A stretch of 64,000 nucleotides of DNA from Glossina fuscipes (taxonomy: Eukaryota > Arthropoda > Insecta > Diptera > Glossinidae), in contig NW_023998416.1 in the NCBI RefSeq assembly GCF_014805625.2, forward strand, positions 35,076,750 to 35,140,749. The letters are read 5' to 3'. A model generated the notes under the pieces. It worked only from the letters and a program-made list of their open reading frames with translations. It was not told where the DNA came from and did no database searches. Shown piece after piece: positions 23,985-37,125 of this stretch. The position numbers and the translations under genes were made by a program. Position 1 is the stretch's first letter. Every line of letters begins with the position of its first letter.

Positions 23985-26856
23985 ATTGAAGCGCCTAAAA
24001 TGCTTATTACGGTTTTCTAATTTTGTTGTCAAACTAACGATATGGCGGAGAAACCGCATTCGCAGAACCACAAGCGTAATATAATAGACATTTAATGAAA
24101 ATTAAAATATGCTAATTTTCACTTCATGAAAACATTAATTAAGCAATTGTAATGAAACATTTTTTTGAAAAGTATAATCGAGTGTACGTAGGTAGCGTAG
24201 TGAGCAAAAGCGTGTGAAAGTCAACTGATATCTTTTATTCACTCATTTTTTTCTATGCATGCAAGTAATTTACAATTAGCTGAATAATAATCGAAATAAG
24301 TTCGCAAATGTTCAAGGGGTGGGGTGGAGGGGGGTGAAGGTATTGTTTCACTTAGCAGCAGTAGAAACAATCATATAGCAAATGTTTTGTAGCACAATGA
24401 AATAGTTTTTGCTTTTTTTTTTCCTTTTCTGTATAACACGAGCACACATTCACAAGTGACGGAGGTAGCAAAAGAGTGACTAAAACAGGAATGTTGAGAA
24501 AATTAGTGCAAAACCCTAAATTTAAAACCTCCTTTTTGTCGCTATATTTGTATTTGATTCTGTGCTACTTTCGGTAAAGAAGGCAAGGTAATGGAAGAAG
24601 AACAGCGAAAGGACAAGAATAATAAAATATCGCATACGTATTTAGAAAGACGATAAAAATCACACTTGATAGGAATAACATAGAAAAATATAAAACATTA
24701 ATCTGTAATGGTGGTAGTTAAAAAACAGTTATCGTTTAAGAGGATAAAAATACGAAAAAGAACGGAACAGAAACTTCCACTAGAAAGAGAGTGAAACTAA
24801 GAGATTAAACAAAAAAAAAAAAAGAAAAGCAGAACGGGAGAGAGAGATTAATAATTTCTAATATAACTGAGCAAAGAGAAAAATTTAGTTAAGTAAACAA
24901 TTTAAAAATGATTATTGAAACGTCCGCAATTCCTACATTTCAAAACAACGCAATTAACGTAAACTTGGAAATATGTCCAAAGTCCATAATATATTTTATA
25001 AAATTTTTTCAATAATTTTATACGATTTAATTATACCTAAAATTCCCGTTAAATGTCTGTTATCAATATTAAGTTATCTTGAGCTTCAGTGAGCTCCAAT
25101 GTAAGGGTATTTCCGTGTAAGGCGGTGCGGTGCCGATATATTAAGCGAGTTTTCTGATAAAAATTAAAAATTTTTTGTTCATTTAAAATTTCTGAAAATT
25201 TTTCTTTGGAAAAAGGGAAGGACTAGCAGGAGGCAGAAGTATATACGATAAGTCATTTTAGTCATAGCGACGAGGAAAAGGTCAGCTTGATAGCCAGACC
25301 AAGGTATATATTATGTAATGTGAATGATGAACTAATACTGTTCTTTCTCTGTTCAAATGTAGGCCCGTGCGAAAGACCGTATCGAAATTGATTTTGTGTT
25401 AATCCTGAATTGGCTAACAATGTTATTAATATTAACTCAAGGAAAGAAAATCCATGACGTTTTCTGAATAACTGGAGTCGAAGGGTCGTAAGATTGATAA
25501 TACTACCTTATCAAACTACATTGTAGTGGGTGTGAAAGGCGAGTGCCCATAAGTAATTCAAATAAAAAGCATAGTAAGATTTCTTAAGTCAGTGGAAAGT
25601 TTGAAAATGAGCCCAAATCCAAAAATCGGCTTATTATAGCTGATGTAGATTTGTCGTCAGTAATGCACAATAGGTTTACCAGGAATACATGGGAAATTTC
25701 GATTTCACAAAATTGATATAAAATATGCGGCAAATTGCTGAAAAATCACAGCGAATCTTTTTTTTTTTACTTATCAATGATCAAGTAGATGTGCACTTGC
25801 TGGATCAATGAAATCGATTGACTTATAAATTAAGAAAATAATACAAATCTATCTGCGCCTAAAATACATACAAAGTTCTTGCTTTCTTCAAGATGGCAAA
25901 CGGTTTAAATAGATAGAAATAAAATGGAGAACAGTGAAAGTTCATGTCTTTGTATAGGGCTTCAAATTTCGATTTCAATTCTTGTGAATTTCAAGAAGAA
26001 ATTAAACGTTGTGCGGAGATGAATACTTTACCGGAATGGACAGACATACAAAAACATAACATTTTTGTAATAACTAATTTGGCGATGAGGGCGTATGAGT
26101 GCTACTATAAATGAGAAGGCTGCCAACAAAATAAAAGCAAAAATTTTCTTATCTCATACGAAACGAATATGAAAATTCATAAAATTTTGTATAGCGATTA
26201 AAAGTTGTAAGTATGCGCCCTTTTCCTTATGCCTTTTCGCTAGAAAAAGTGTGGCTTAAATGTAAGTAAATGGAAAATAGAAGAGTTAGATAGGTGAGCT
26301 GAAGGCAAGTTTGACCGCGTATATTAGGGTACAGACTAAAGCCGAGATTATCAGTTCAAGGAATTCGTAAGAAAAATTTAAATTGCAAATCCTTTACTAA
26401 AAAGAAGAAGAAGCATTGCACCTTTGTAAAGCGTTTAAAATAATTATATATATATTATGGGCAAATTTAATCCACTATACTGATTATTATTTTTTTTTTT
26501 TTATATAAAAGATTAGTTTTTTGTTGTTTTTTTTAATTAAAGTTAAAACTTGATTCATTAATGAAATGCTAGTGTAACGTATATTTTTTTATATCTATTT
26601 TCAGATTTATTGGAGATGAAAAAAAAAAAATAAAACAATTAAAATACATTTAAATCTCAAGGCGCATCGACAAACAACGAAAGCTTATTGAATACAGTGA
26701 AAAAATTTCTCTTATTATTATGGTATCTCTGCTCTCTGATTATTTCCATGTCTTCGCTTCTCTAAAACTGTAGACATTCCAATATATATAAACTATAAGT
26801 AGAAGAGCGGACTAACGAATTCAAACGCTACATAACGTAAAAGTAACGCGAGAGTA

Positions 26857-27021
26857 ATATGAGAGTAATTCAAAAATAATTTGGTCGCATCTGGGAGTAA
26901 GCGTCTGTATTTGTTTACAATTGAGAATAATTCAAAGAGTCAGTCTGCATTTGTTAACAGCTCTTGCATTGAAAAAACGACTATGAATTTGGCCATATAT
27001 GAGAGTAATTCAAAAATAATT
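26857..27021. repeat. Direct repeat, 25 bp, spaced 140 bp
   Basis: The 25-base string starting 'atatgagagtaattcaaaaa' and ending 'taatt' occurs exactly at 26857-26881 and 26997-27021. The DNA between also carries diverged echoes ('gagaataattcaaagagtc' near 26923 and two 'ctg(t/c)atttgtt' blocks). This suggests an old tandem array with a unit of about 70-140 bp. Confidence 0.8.
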
Positions 27022-27723
27022 CTAAATGGAACGTGGTGTAATCAAAGAAAGTGGTTTTCAGACTTGCTCATTTAAATTACTCTCAGATGACTGTGAATCG
27101 CATTACAATGCGGTGGTTCGCTGAATAATGATATAAGTTAAATGCGGTTATTAGCACAAATTGCAAACTTGAAAAGTAGCAAATATATTTTCATGCCTAA
27201 AACCTGGCAATCGTTGTATAATTTATAGAAAATTTTTAGGAATTTAAAAAGATGGCATAAGAACGTCAAGGAAAAAGAAATGAAATGCAAAAAGAAAGAA
27301 AAGCAAAATGTGTTTAATGTTTTTAATAGTGTCAAGCGTCTATGAAGGAATAGAAGAAAAAAAAATTCAACTTTATATACGCGAGCTCGTGGATGTGTGA
27401 GTCGAAAATAAATGAGTGAGTAAATAATGAGTACATAAGTTAAATTGTATGTTAAGAAAGTTTGTGATAAACTGTGAATATACATATATACATGTACATT
27501 CATATATATATATATATATTTATATACATATATATATGTGTGTATATAATATTGATTCCTTTTACGAGAAGTGTTATATAGAGGAAATGCATGTTCTTAA
27601 GCGATGAAACAAAAAAAAAGAGAAGCAAAATATATTAATTGATTCTAAACTTAAAAGAAATAAATTAATGTTTTAAAATAAAGACACTTTTTTCATATTC
27701 GCTAATAATAAAAGCGATTGAAA

Positions 27724-27725
27724 CG

Positions 27726-27779
<54 letters not shown>

Positions 27780-27830
27780 GTATAAATATAAATAAATATA
27801 AATATATTTATACATATATATATATAAAAA
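27724..27830. repeat. TA-rich microsatellite with a perfect inverted repeat
   Basis: Blocks of (TA)n separated by single G or C bases. The 22-bp arm at 27767-27788 is the exact reverse complement of 27805-27826, with a 16-bp A/T spacer, so the strand could fold into a hairpin or cruciform. TA arrays often do this by chance, but the shared internal 'tgtataaata / tatttataca' makes this pair specific. Confidence 0.8.
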
Positions 27831-28474
27831 AAGCAAATAGTTACAAGAAAATAATGCAGAAAGTTATTATGATTTATATAACTTTCTCTCTACTTCAAGC
27901 AAAGCTAAAATTATTTAAATAGAAGCACATTTAAAAAACTTGTAATAAAACAAATATTTAAAAAGTATTAAAAATATCAAAAAAAAAATGAACGGCCCGA
28001 TCTAAGTAACTAACTTACAGTAATCAGAATAATAATAATAATAATAGTAATTATAATGATAATAAAATGAAAATAAAAAGAAAAAATGTGATGAAATAAA
28101 ATTACACTTAATTGGAAAGAAACATAACGTATACAAAGGTATATATATAAATAAAAATAAAAAATACATAAAAAGTTGAAAAGCAAGAAAAAAAATAAAA
28201 TGAAAATATTATTACAAAAGATAGAAACTAAAAAAAAACTTTATTATTAATGAATAAAAAAGTAGAGAGTTAAACAGGAAAACTTTCTAGCAACGACAAC
28301 GATAACAAACGGTTTTAAAGCATATAGAAGTTAAAAGCTTTTCCATTTACATATACTTCGAGTCGTACCCGAATTAGTAGTTAAATGTTTTTCACAAAAA
28401 TATAAAAAAGGAATACAGGAGAGAGTAGACATCAGCTGTTTTTTTCAAAAATTAATGTTTTTTAATTGGGTCCA

Positions 28475-29732
28475 ATGTTGCAGCAGTCAGCGACATGCTT
28501 ACAGCCACCATTAGCACAAATTGCATTCTTCAGCAACTCGAAAAAACATGAACAAACTCAAAACGCATCAGAGAAGAGGATAACATTCGATCCTGAAAGC
28601 AAGGCTTTGATAACTCTGAAAATAATAGCCGAAAATTTTTTAAATCATGTGGCCTTGTCTAGTCGTAATGTTTCGGCAGCATTAGCCTTAACAACTTTTC
28701 AAAATGGGCACCAAAGACCAACTAAAACAACAACAACAACAACAGCAACAAATGACAACAAATCTGGAACTAATGCCATCATATCTGGCATTTCAATTGC
28801 GTTAACAAAATTATTTTTTAATTTATTCAAAAACAAAATCTCTCTGCAAAACTCTTTTATGACTAAAGCGACAATGCTTAGCAACGTTTATGATAATGAA
28901 AACCCTCTGAACAACAAGCACAACAACAACAATAACAACAATAATAATAACGCAAGCAAGAACATGAACATGGACATTCAGTCTGGCCCAAGAAAGTCAA
29001 CCTCCAGAAGAGCAAAATGCGAAAATTTAGATTTTAATAGCCGCCGCCGTAGAGGACGTCTAAGGTTTGGATTTATCACGCGATCAGCATTACATGCACA
29101 AAGCGTTCTTGGAGATGTGGCATCGTTTTTGTTGACACTGTTGTTTTCCTTTGTTGTCGACACCTATGTAAATATGAAAACCCTTGTGTTGTCTTCAGTG
29201 AAGTGCAAAAGTTATTTAAAAATTACTTCTAAAATGGCTATCCATAGCAATTGTAATCAGAATAACAACAAATCAAATTCTAAAAATTATTATTCATTAT
29301 ACGCTACGTCTGCCACTACCACCTACAAATTTTCCTTATCAATGTCTTACCCGTCGCTGTCGACGCTGCTGTACGCTTTGCTGCTGTTAACGACCATTCT
29401 CATACTTCCATGCACTAATCATATAGCTGCAGCTGCTAAACCGAAATCTGCTACTCAATTACAACAACAAAAACAGCATCATCATCAAGAATTGGAGCAA
29501 AAACCGCCAAATTTAGCGTACGCTGCTGGTGCCGATAATATTCAAATTGATAGCGGCGGTATGCTATTAACATCGCCCTCCTATCAAATCGTCTCTTCGC
29601 AAACATCGAATGAAGAGGAATCGGAATTTCTATATCCGTCATCGCAATTCGATGAGTTCGATGAGGAGAAACTGGCCGAAAACGATATGGAAGTGGATGA
29701 GGAACAAGCAAACGTATATAAAGATGAGAATC
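28475..29732 (+). CDS. Nckx30C: Nckx30C, N-terminal coding exon
   Basis: This exon encodes about 419 residues ahead of the exchanger core of a K+-dependent Na+/Ca2+ exchanger. I start at the first ATG (28475, MLQQSATCLQPP); an in-frame stop lies just upstream at 28463. The start context is weak, and a TTGCAG at 28479-28484 could be an acceptor, so a later start is possible. The protein has Thr and Asn runs (TTTTTT, a 10-Asn run), an Arg-rich patch (NSRRRRGRLRFGF), and a strong hydrophobic helix at about residues 295-312 (LSTLLYALLLLTTILIL). An Ala-, Gln/His- and then acidic-rich stretch follows. The helix fits the cleaved signal or TM0 segment known in NCKX proteins, after which the acidic region would be extracellular. 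The exon ends AAT C|GTAAGT and joins in phase to the exon at 48436. Assignment rests on that phase match, strand and architecture, since this region is poorly conserved. Confidence 0.82.
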
Positions 29733-30012
29733 GTAAGTGAAATAATCGTTTATTTTAGTTATCCGTTCAAAGGTAGTTAAGCTTTAAATTGACCGGGTAA
29801 GAGTTAAAAAGCCCCTACAAAAAAGGCAAAGATTTGAAAGCAAGTAGATACTTTCTATACAGCTGGCTAAAATTATTTGCCATTTAATATTTTTTACCAA
29901 TTGCTAATTGCTTAAGAATATTATTATTTCAATTAGTGGCGCCACTAAGCTACCACATGCTTAGCTCGGTAGTATATTAATGCGTTCATTAAAAAAAAAA
30001 GAAGGAAAAGTA

Positions 30013-30376
30013 AAAACATTATAGTCGGGCACAATCACTCTTAAAACGCCCTGCATCATTTTGCTTAACACACTAAAAAGTTTGGTATAAGGGCATGTTT
30101 TTTATGGCAGATAACATATTGGATGGTGGCTGAAACGTCAATTGGCGTGATTAAAACTTAGCTCAAGAGATAGCCCCATCTAATCCAAAGTATTCACTCC
30201 AATTTAGAATGACGAAACACTATTACTCAGTCATTTTTGTCGAGAAATGTCGAGGACAGGCAGATAAGCTCAGATCGATTCCGATTCGCTTTCACAAAGT
30301 TGGCTATATCTGAACTCGTTGTGGTGTTACATACATCCCTTAATAAACCCTATACAACAAGTGGTGTAGGGTATTA
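30013..30376 (+). repeat. Dispersed repeat family B, short near-complete copy
   Basis: Both ends are visible. The left is 'attatagtcgggcacaatc' with 'aaaacgccctgcatcatttt'; the right is 'acaacaagtggtgtagggt'. The ends are imperfect inverted repeats of each other. The interior keeps 'gagaaatgtcgaggacaggcag' and 'gtgttacatacatccctta'. At about 360 bp it is an internally shortened copy. Confidence 0.75.
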
Positions 30377-30398
30377 AAAACTAAAACAAACACAAATA

Positions 30399-31060
30399 GA
30401 GACTTTGAAGTTGAGCAAGACCGAGCATTAAATATCCTACACCAATTCGCTTAATGCAATCCTTCGTTTATTTTCGTGCAAATTACCACAAACTATACCC
30501 GGCTTCCAGGTGAAGAAATGCTTTTCATCGATCGAAATTTGTGGAAATTAGCTTCTTTGGCAAAAACCTTTCTCCTCACAAGCTACTAACAATTAGGCTT
30601 CATTGCCATAGAGAGTAAAGTAGTGAAGACCTACTCTTCTTGAGAACAGTTGTATGAGATGGGTATCAAAATTTTGACCTATCTGAGACAAATTTCACAC
30701 ATCAATACATTATGGTGAAATACTATTTTGCAAGTTGTAAGCTTGTTCCATATAACAACTGTTTTAAAGTAAGACGTTATTTTGAGATTTATCGCTCCGA
30801 TCCCATTTCAAACTTTCAGCAACTTTCGTTCTTGGGTCAGAACAGGTCAATGTGCCGCATTTTGGCAAAACGTCTCGAACATTTCGCCTAATATGTATAA
30901 GTAAAACATGTACAGACATCAAATGTCAAGTGGTCACACATGATTGATATAATGAAAAGCGAGCTAATCTTAAGTCTATTCTGGATGCTACAGCTGCATA
31001 TACCAGCGCGAACTTAACGTACCCTCTACCACAAGTAGTGCAAGATACGAAATCTTGAAT
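30399..31060 (+). repeat. Dispersed repeat family B, longer copy next to the previous one
   Basis: It starts about 20 bp after the preceding copy with 'ttgagcaagaccgagcatt' and 'aaatatcctacaccaattcgc', and ends 'gtaccctctaccacaagtag' plus 'tgcaagatac'. The length of about 660 bp is the longest form seen here. The same orientation as its neighbour suggests a tandem pair or serial insertion. Confidence 0.72.
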
Positions 31061-33224
31061 AGGATAAAGATAAGTTTACACCGATAACAGATTTGGAATT
31101 GATTGAAGTATTCCTAGAGAAGTAGGAGAGACCATAACACCAAACTTTTCTTGTTCAATAAATTTTCTTTTTAAAATTTCTCATAATAGCTGAGAAATTT
31201 TATTCCCATCAATGTGTTCGAGTCTAAAGGAAGATTTTTCTCCATAATTACGAATATTTGTTTCTCGGACGAAAACTTGTCTTATTTTTACTAACGGAAA
31301 TAACAATAGTAGCTGATATGAAAAAGGAGAAGTTATGTAATAAGAAATATCAATTATTAGATGAAAAGCAGATCTTATCTCATACCTGAAGATAAGAAGT
31401 ATGATATGATGATAACGATTAGTGTGTTTAGCTGGAGTTCGATAATCACCAACTGTTCGACAATCAGTCAGATCTTATAAGTGTGGAAAGGTTGTATAGT
31501 GATCCTGACATTCCTTGCATTTGGCTTAGGCGTCCTTTGTCACGCTGCACGGATTAATTGTGGATAGGAATTATTATATATGTGCTCAGGCAGCATATAC
31601 GCAAAAATTTCCAATACTTATGGCGTTTTTGTGCGTTGCAAATAGCGTAATAAAATCAATATAACGTTTACTAGTGGATGTCTAGAACGTAGTAAAAACA
31701 AGGCCGTTCCATATAGAAAGCTCTTCGTATATATGCAATGAAATAAAGCAAAAAGCTAAATAAAATTGAAGAAAAAAGAGAGAAAAAGAAAAAATTCATT
31801 TCAGTCTCAATTGACTTTCCCCTGCGATTGCGACCAATGCAACTGATGACGATTACGGTATGATGATGTTTGCTTTCTTTTCCAATGGCAACATGAGAAG
31901 CATTAATTTAAAGGTCAAATTTAGAGTTTCGTTCAAACGCATGTACGTGAATATTTATGTTCTGGAGAAAAATGAAAAATTTACTGAAATACTTAACACA
32001 ATAAAGGCAAAATTATATAAAACGAAACACTAAACAAAGAATTAAAAACATACCGGATACGTCGTCTTTCACTGATGAGAAATTGTTATGAAAATGTTAA
32101 TAAATAAAGCCAAGGATAAGGATAAGGAATTCAATGTGCATTGGAGATGCGATTGAAAGAAAGAAAATCTCATTAAAGTGAATTATAAGTAGAATCATAC
32201 CTTTTTATTTCAAAGGTGTTCGGATCACCTTGTCCGCAAGCATGATGTGAACCTGAATTATTAATAATGCTTCCGAAGATTGCGGTGTTTCTGCGATTGT
32301 TGCTTACTTAAGGCGAAGTTGGCATACACTTCAAACCAGTTATTAGCAAGTTTTGTCTTAAAATTATTAATTCCGCTCCTTTGTCAATATGCGCCTTTTC
32401 TAGTCATTATTATTGCAAAATCCTACTTATTGGTAGGAGATCCTTTATAAAGAGCCATTAATTAATCAATATCTATCATATATTACATAAATTTACTGTG
32501 CAAGTTTGGACTCCATCGGCGTACTTTTTGGACCCCATAACAGGTAAGGTGTCTATCTAAATGGGAATATCACATAGTTCGGATAGTTTATGACGAAAAT
32601 AAGCCCAGAATAGCACTATGTGAATTGATGTAGGGCATTTAAAGCCATCCTTGCCTGTCGGTAAAATCTAAACTTTTTATTTGTGATAAAAATTAATTTT
32701 TTAATTTAGATATTTTCAGCGTTCGACATGTTTTTGCAAAACTAATTCGATAGCTGACTAAAAAATCTGACGGCTGCGTTAGTTATCAGGCGATGTCTTA
32801 ATTCAGTTTTTCAGTATTTAATTTAATTTCTGCACAAAGAAAATAATAGGCGCATATTTTATATTTTATCTAACCTTATACTTAACACATAACCAACTTC
32901 AAAGTATACTTAACGCTATTGATTATCCGCTAATGCTATGGAACATGTTAGTGAGGTTGTGAGCATTGCAGAGAGATATCCATTTCTTAGCAGGAATATG
33001 GTTACATAAGAGATTCCAAGTAATCGCTTTCAGCAAATCAATTCCTAAGATCAACCTAAACGTAGCTTATCAAGAGGGCACCTTGGGGCATACTTTGCTT
33101 CACGAACTTTGGAGTTCTGTAAAAGGAGGATTGAAAATTTTCAGGAAATATTGTTTGAAAGCTGTTTTTTTTATAGTTTAATATAATTGATTATTTGTAT
33201 TTGTGGATCGATCCCCTTTATTTC

Positions 33225-33975
33225 TATATTCGCCACCGAAACATGATGGGAACATTCATTTGGTCAAAACGTTTCAGACACCCAGAACTAAACCTTCAGA
33301 GACGTCGTGAAGTATATTCTTGATCAGAAAAAAGCTCTAAATCAATTTGAGTATACCCGTCCATCCGTACGTCCGACCGTTTGTCTATCAGTGTTATGTT
33401 TTTGTTTTTCTGGTCGCAAAAAGAAGTTTTCTACTTCAAATTTGGCAGAAACAATGGAAGTTCCAGTAGGGAGGTTGGTATGAAAAATGGCACAAGTAAA
33501 GCGTAAACTGAAAACAACTCAGTCTCTCTAAGCAGGAATTTGTGGGTTTTGTTCATTGCTCAAAAGTTATGAAAGACAGAAGGCTGAAATTTTCTATATT
33601 TACTTCATGGAGAGCCCTACTATTCATTGGCAAAAATCGATCAGGTCCATACAACTTTCCCATTCGGTTCGTAATATTCAGGAACGTGCAACAGAAATGT
33701 TTACTATTGATCAGGCAAATAACTTTTAGGCATGACGTTCTTTTACTCCTTGTTGCCTGTTTACCGACAGAAATTTGACAAATTTAAACGAATTTCATGG
33801 CTCAAGTTGATAAAGGGCCATTGTCTGGAGGTAAAGACGCTTCCAATATTACAAAGATTGTACAAATTAAAGGAAAGCGATATTTTGGACTTATCTCACA
33901 TCAAATGTTAACAATATCTTTAAAGGTATTGCAAAGTGCTTGGTTTACCTTATTTTATACCCAGCCAAGAAAAAA
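33225..33975 (+). repeat. Dispersed repeat family A copy
   Basis: The left part reads 'catgatgggaacattcattt' with 'ggtcaaaacgtttcagacacc'. The 'cccgtccatccgtacgtccg' block is near 33356. The interior near 33560-33650 ('gacagaaggctgaaattttc') matches the copy at 53.37 kb ('gttagaagactgaaattttt'). The right end is near 'ttattttatacccagcc' at 33948-33964. It is old and diverged, and its open frames are not conserved between copies. Confidence 0.65.
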
Positions 33976-36609
33976 ATAAAAGAAACATTTTTAAATGAAT
34001 ATAAAAAAAGCAGCAAAGGTCGCTGGTTTTGATTTTTTTTTCATTTTTAAATTGCAAAAGTAAATAAGATATTTTAGCGATTTAACGCCACAAATGCAAT
34101 TATTCTCTAGGTTAGATACAAATTAAAAAGTTTGTACATCAAATAAAGGATGATTAATATAAATGCAGCCAGAGTTAGGTAACAAGCGTGGTAAGCTTAT
34201 CTACAATATGTACAATTCTATGTGCATCACACACAGTTTGTCATGACTTGTTTAAATAAATCACTCCCTAAGGGCCGTATAAACGGTTGCCCAACTTCCT
34301 GCCTGTTTCTCTGCCTATCTAACCATGTTCGGTTTGTCGTACTCCTGAATATTTAAATGTCAGTTTGGTTTAAGTAAACGTTATCATCAACGTGAATACC
34401 CAATAGTATTCCATACCGATGTTATTGTTATTGTTATTGATAGATACTTTCTTGCACTTTTTTTTTCCTTTCATTATCATTATCGCTTTTGATTTGTCTG
34501 CGGAGCTCTATTGCCTTATTTTCATATTCAATTGTGTTGGTTGAGCTAATTGGGGGAATTGCTTGAATAAAGTGTCCTTTAATTGCTTTAGTCGCCATAA
34601 AATCTATCTTCTATCTATCTAGTTCTATAAAAGTATTAAATTTAAACTGCGTTTAACAACAGCGTTGTTAGCCACATTTACAAAAATGGATATGAGGGAA
34701 ATTCACATCGATACGCGAAATACTCTGCAGACAACAGATCTTTTAACTTAAAACTTAAATCACATCCAGATTTTTAAAATATCGCCCAACTATCAGTTGA
34801 CGTTACTGGGTAGTACTGTTGGCGCATAACTAGTACTATTTATAATATGGACAGTCCTGTGGACGCATATCTGATATCATGTGATATTAGATAATATTTT
34901 TAAGTCTACAGGTAAAGGCACAATTTTTATATCTTACGCGCCAGTAAAGTGTACGTAACGCATTCGTTTCAAGTTTTTTATAGCTATCGTATTGTGAGCT
35001 AAAGAAAAGCCTTGCGAGGAAGATGTTTTTATTCCTAATTAACTCCAAGAAAAGTGCTAGTGAATTGTGACGAATAACGAAGGTCGGACACGCCATTTTC
35101 ATCCGATAGGCAGGCATTAGTGATGAAGGCGAAACATGCTCGGTATTTGATGGAATCAGATTAGCATGGTGCATTATAAGCTGCTTTAACTCTATGCGAA
35201 ATCACCACTGACCGCAGTACTGGCAAGCATAGCTTACAAAGTTACGCTGATCATTAACGAGCGAAGGATCGAAATATACTAAAACTATTAAAGTGGTGAA
35301 GCGTGTGCTAGTTGAAGAATGTTCGGTTATGGGGAGCTTTAGAAGCGCTCAATTTCAATCGTCTGGCTGTAACAGGTGGACCTTGTTTCTTTTGATTAAC
35401 TCTTGTTTCGGCCCATGCTGGTTCTTATGGAGTTGTCCAAATGTGTGATTTTTTGCAAATATTCTGTATGGTTTCTCGCACGGAGCACGAAATTCTTATG
35501 CTGGCAGAAAGATGGCAAAATGTTGATGAGCAGTGCTTTAAAAGTAATGTTTTTGGATGGATTTTTAATTGGCTGCATATACATACTACACAGGCTATAT
35601 GCTTATTACTGACATCATAAGCAATTTAATCATTGTCGGCGATAGAAAGGTTTGATGTTTAGGTAATCAGAAACCAGAAACTGTTATGCAGTCTGGCTAA
35701 AGTAGAACTCTGAAATCTCAGAATATGTAAATTATTTACTCCGCGGCCCGCTTATGTGCTATCGTTAAGCTTTATAAGGCTTTATAAAATTCGTCTGGCA
35801 TCAAATTCCATATTTACCTGGAAAGAAAATATATTTTATCAAAAATGTGCATCGTACTGCTATGTGCTTGCTAAGCCATGTGCTTGTAAGCATTTTATGG
35901 TTTCTGTGAACGCAAATTGAGTATATATTGCAGCGCAGTATACACACAAATACACAAACACTGCCGTATGTAAAGTATTGATGTAACCAAACATAGCTGA
36001 ACGGCACGATTGTTATACAAGCCGCGATGCATTTCTAATTTCAAGATTTTTCCATGATAGCGAAAATTGTTAATATTAAAAAAAAATATATTTTTTTATT
36101 TTTTTATTTATTAATACTTATTTACATTATGATATAAACACTGACTTGAAGGGAGTACTTTCGATTTCTGTGCATGCGAACGTGTGTTCCTGAGGGTTGT
36201 TGGGTGTAAGGATTACACTCAATTAACTTATCCATAATGTCGTTTTGGTCGACATTTTGTCGGTTTTTTTAAAGTTATGTTCACAATAACAATGAAATTG
36301 TCTTCTTTGGCGCAGAAGTTGATGTCTTTGCGGTCAGATTGTGCTTTACAGATTTTGTTTCTATGCAATGGGATGTACAGCAATGAAAACGGGAAACGTA
36401 GTAACTGTACTACTGTAAAGTTAAAAGTGCCTTTTGCGACATTATACGCAGTTTCCTAAGTTGCAGTTGGTTGATAGTAACGGGGACTTTAAGTTCATTA
36501 CGAGATACTTTGCGTGAATCAAAAAAAAAAAGCAAATGACGAAATAAACAAACAAAGGCCTAATTAGCAGTTAGGCCTTTTTGGCATATAAGAGTTTAAA
36601 TTTGCTGAG

Positions 36610-37125
36610 AATTCTTATATACGATGGTATCGAAAAAATAGATTTACGCGGTCCAAAGTTGAATTCCTTGTCAATTTACTATTACAAATCGATTTTCACC
36701 ATGAAACATTGAAAATTAGATCTTTTTACCATATAGAGATTCACTTTTCATAGGAAAGGTTATATGGGTGGACCTTCACCCCCAGCCAAACCAAATTTCT
36801 CATACAATGCTATTACTCGGCGTTTTTTATCGACAAATTTGGAAACTGCAAATTTTTTTGAGGAGCGGTCGTAATAGTAATTCGACCCGATTCATTTTCA
36901 TTAGCGCTCCCCTTTGAGTTAAAGCATGCCGATGCACCAAATCTCACCGAAACGTCTAAAAAATTACGAGCTGTAGATTGAGCACAAAAATACGTTGCCA
37001 GACATCAGACGGATAGAGTAGCTTACATCGATTCCGAGAATGATTCGAAATCCAGCGGATTTATCTTAACTTCTTCTGGTTGTTACATATGTCCGAATAA
37101 TCTTCATTTAGCAAAAGGTGGAGGA
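36610..37125 (+). repeat. Dispersed repeat family B copy
   Basis: It contains 'gatttacgcggtccaaag', 'tttcataggaaaggttatat', 'caccaaatctcaccgaaacg' and 'tacatcgattccgagaatga', then 'gttgttacatatgtccg'. It decays at 'aaaaggtggaggatgtaa' near 37112, equivalent to the family's 'agtggtgtagggta' end. A second left terminus ('aattacataccctgcacaac' near 37167) begins another, truncated copy just to the right. Confidence 0.65.

Larger units (their letters stand above)
22431..28474. other. Upstream region of Nckx30C, no further gene seen
   Basis: Very AT-rich, with many poly-A runs and TA-rich microsatellites, especially after 26.4 kb. The Nckx30C transcription start and any 5' untranslated exons should lie here or further left, but I could not place a promoter. 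Two short duplications and a long AT palindrome are listed separately. Confidence 0.5.

Noticed and set aside
35403..35612. Possible mariner transposase C-terminus (AERWQNVDEQ-like reading near 35500)
   Set aside because: Only a handful of residues resemble the mariner ending. No upstream catalytic blocks or inverted termini were found.
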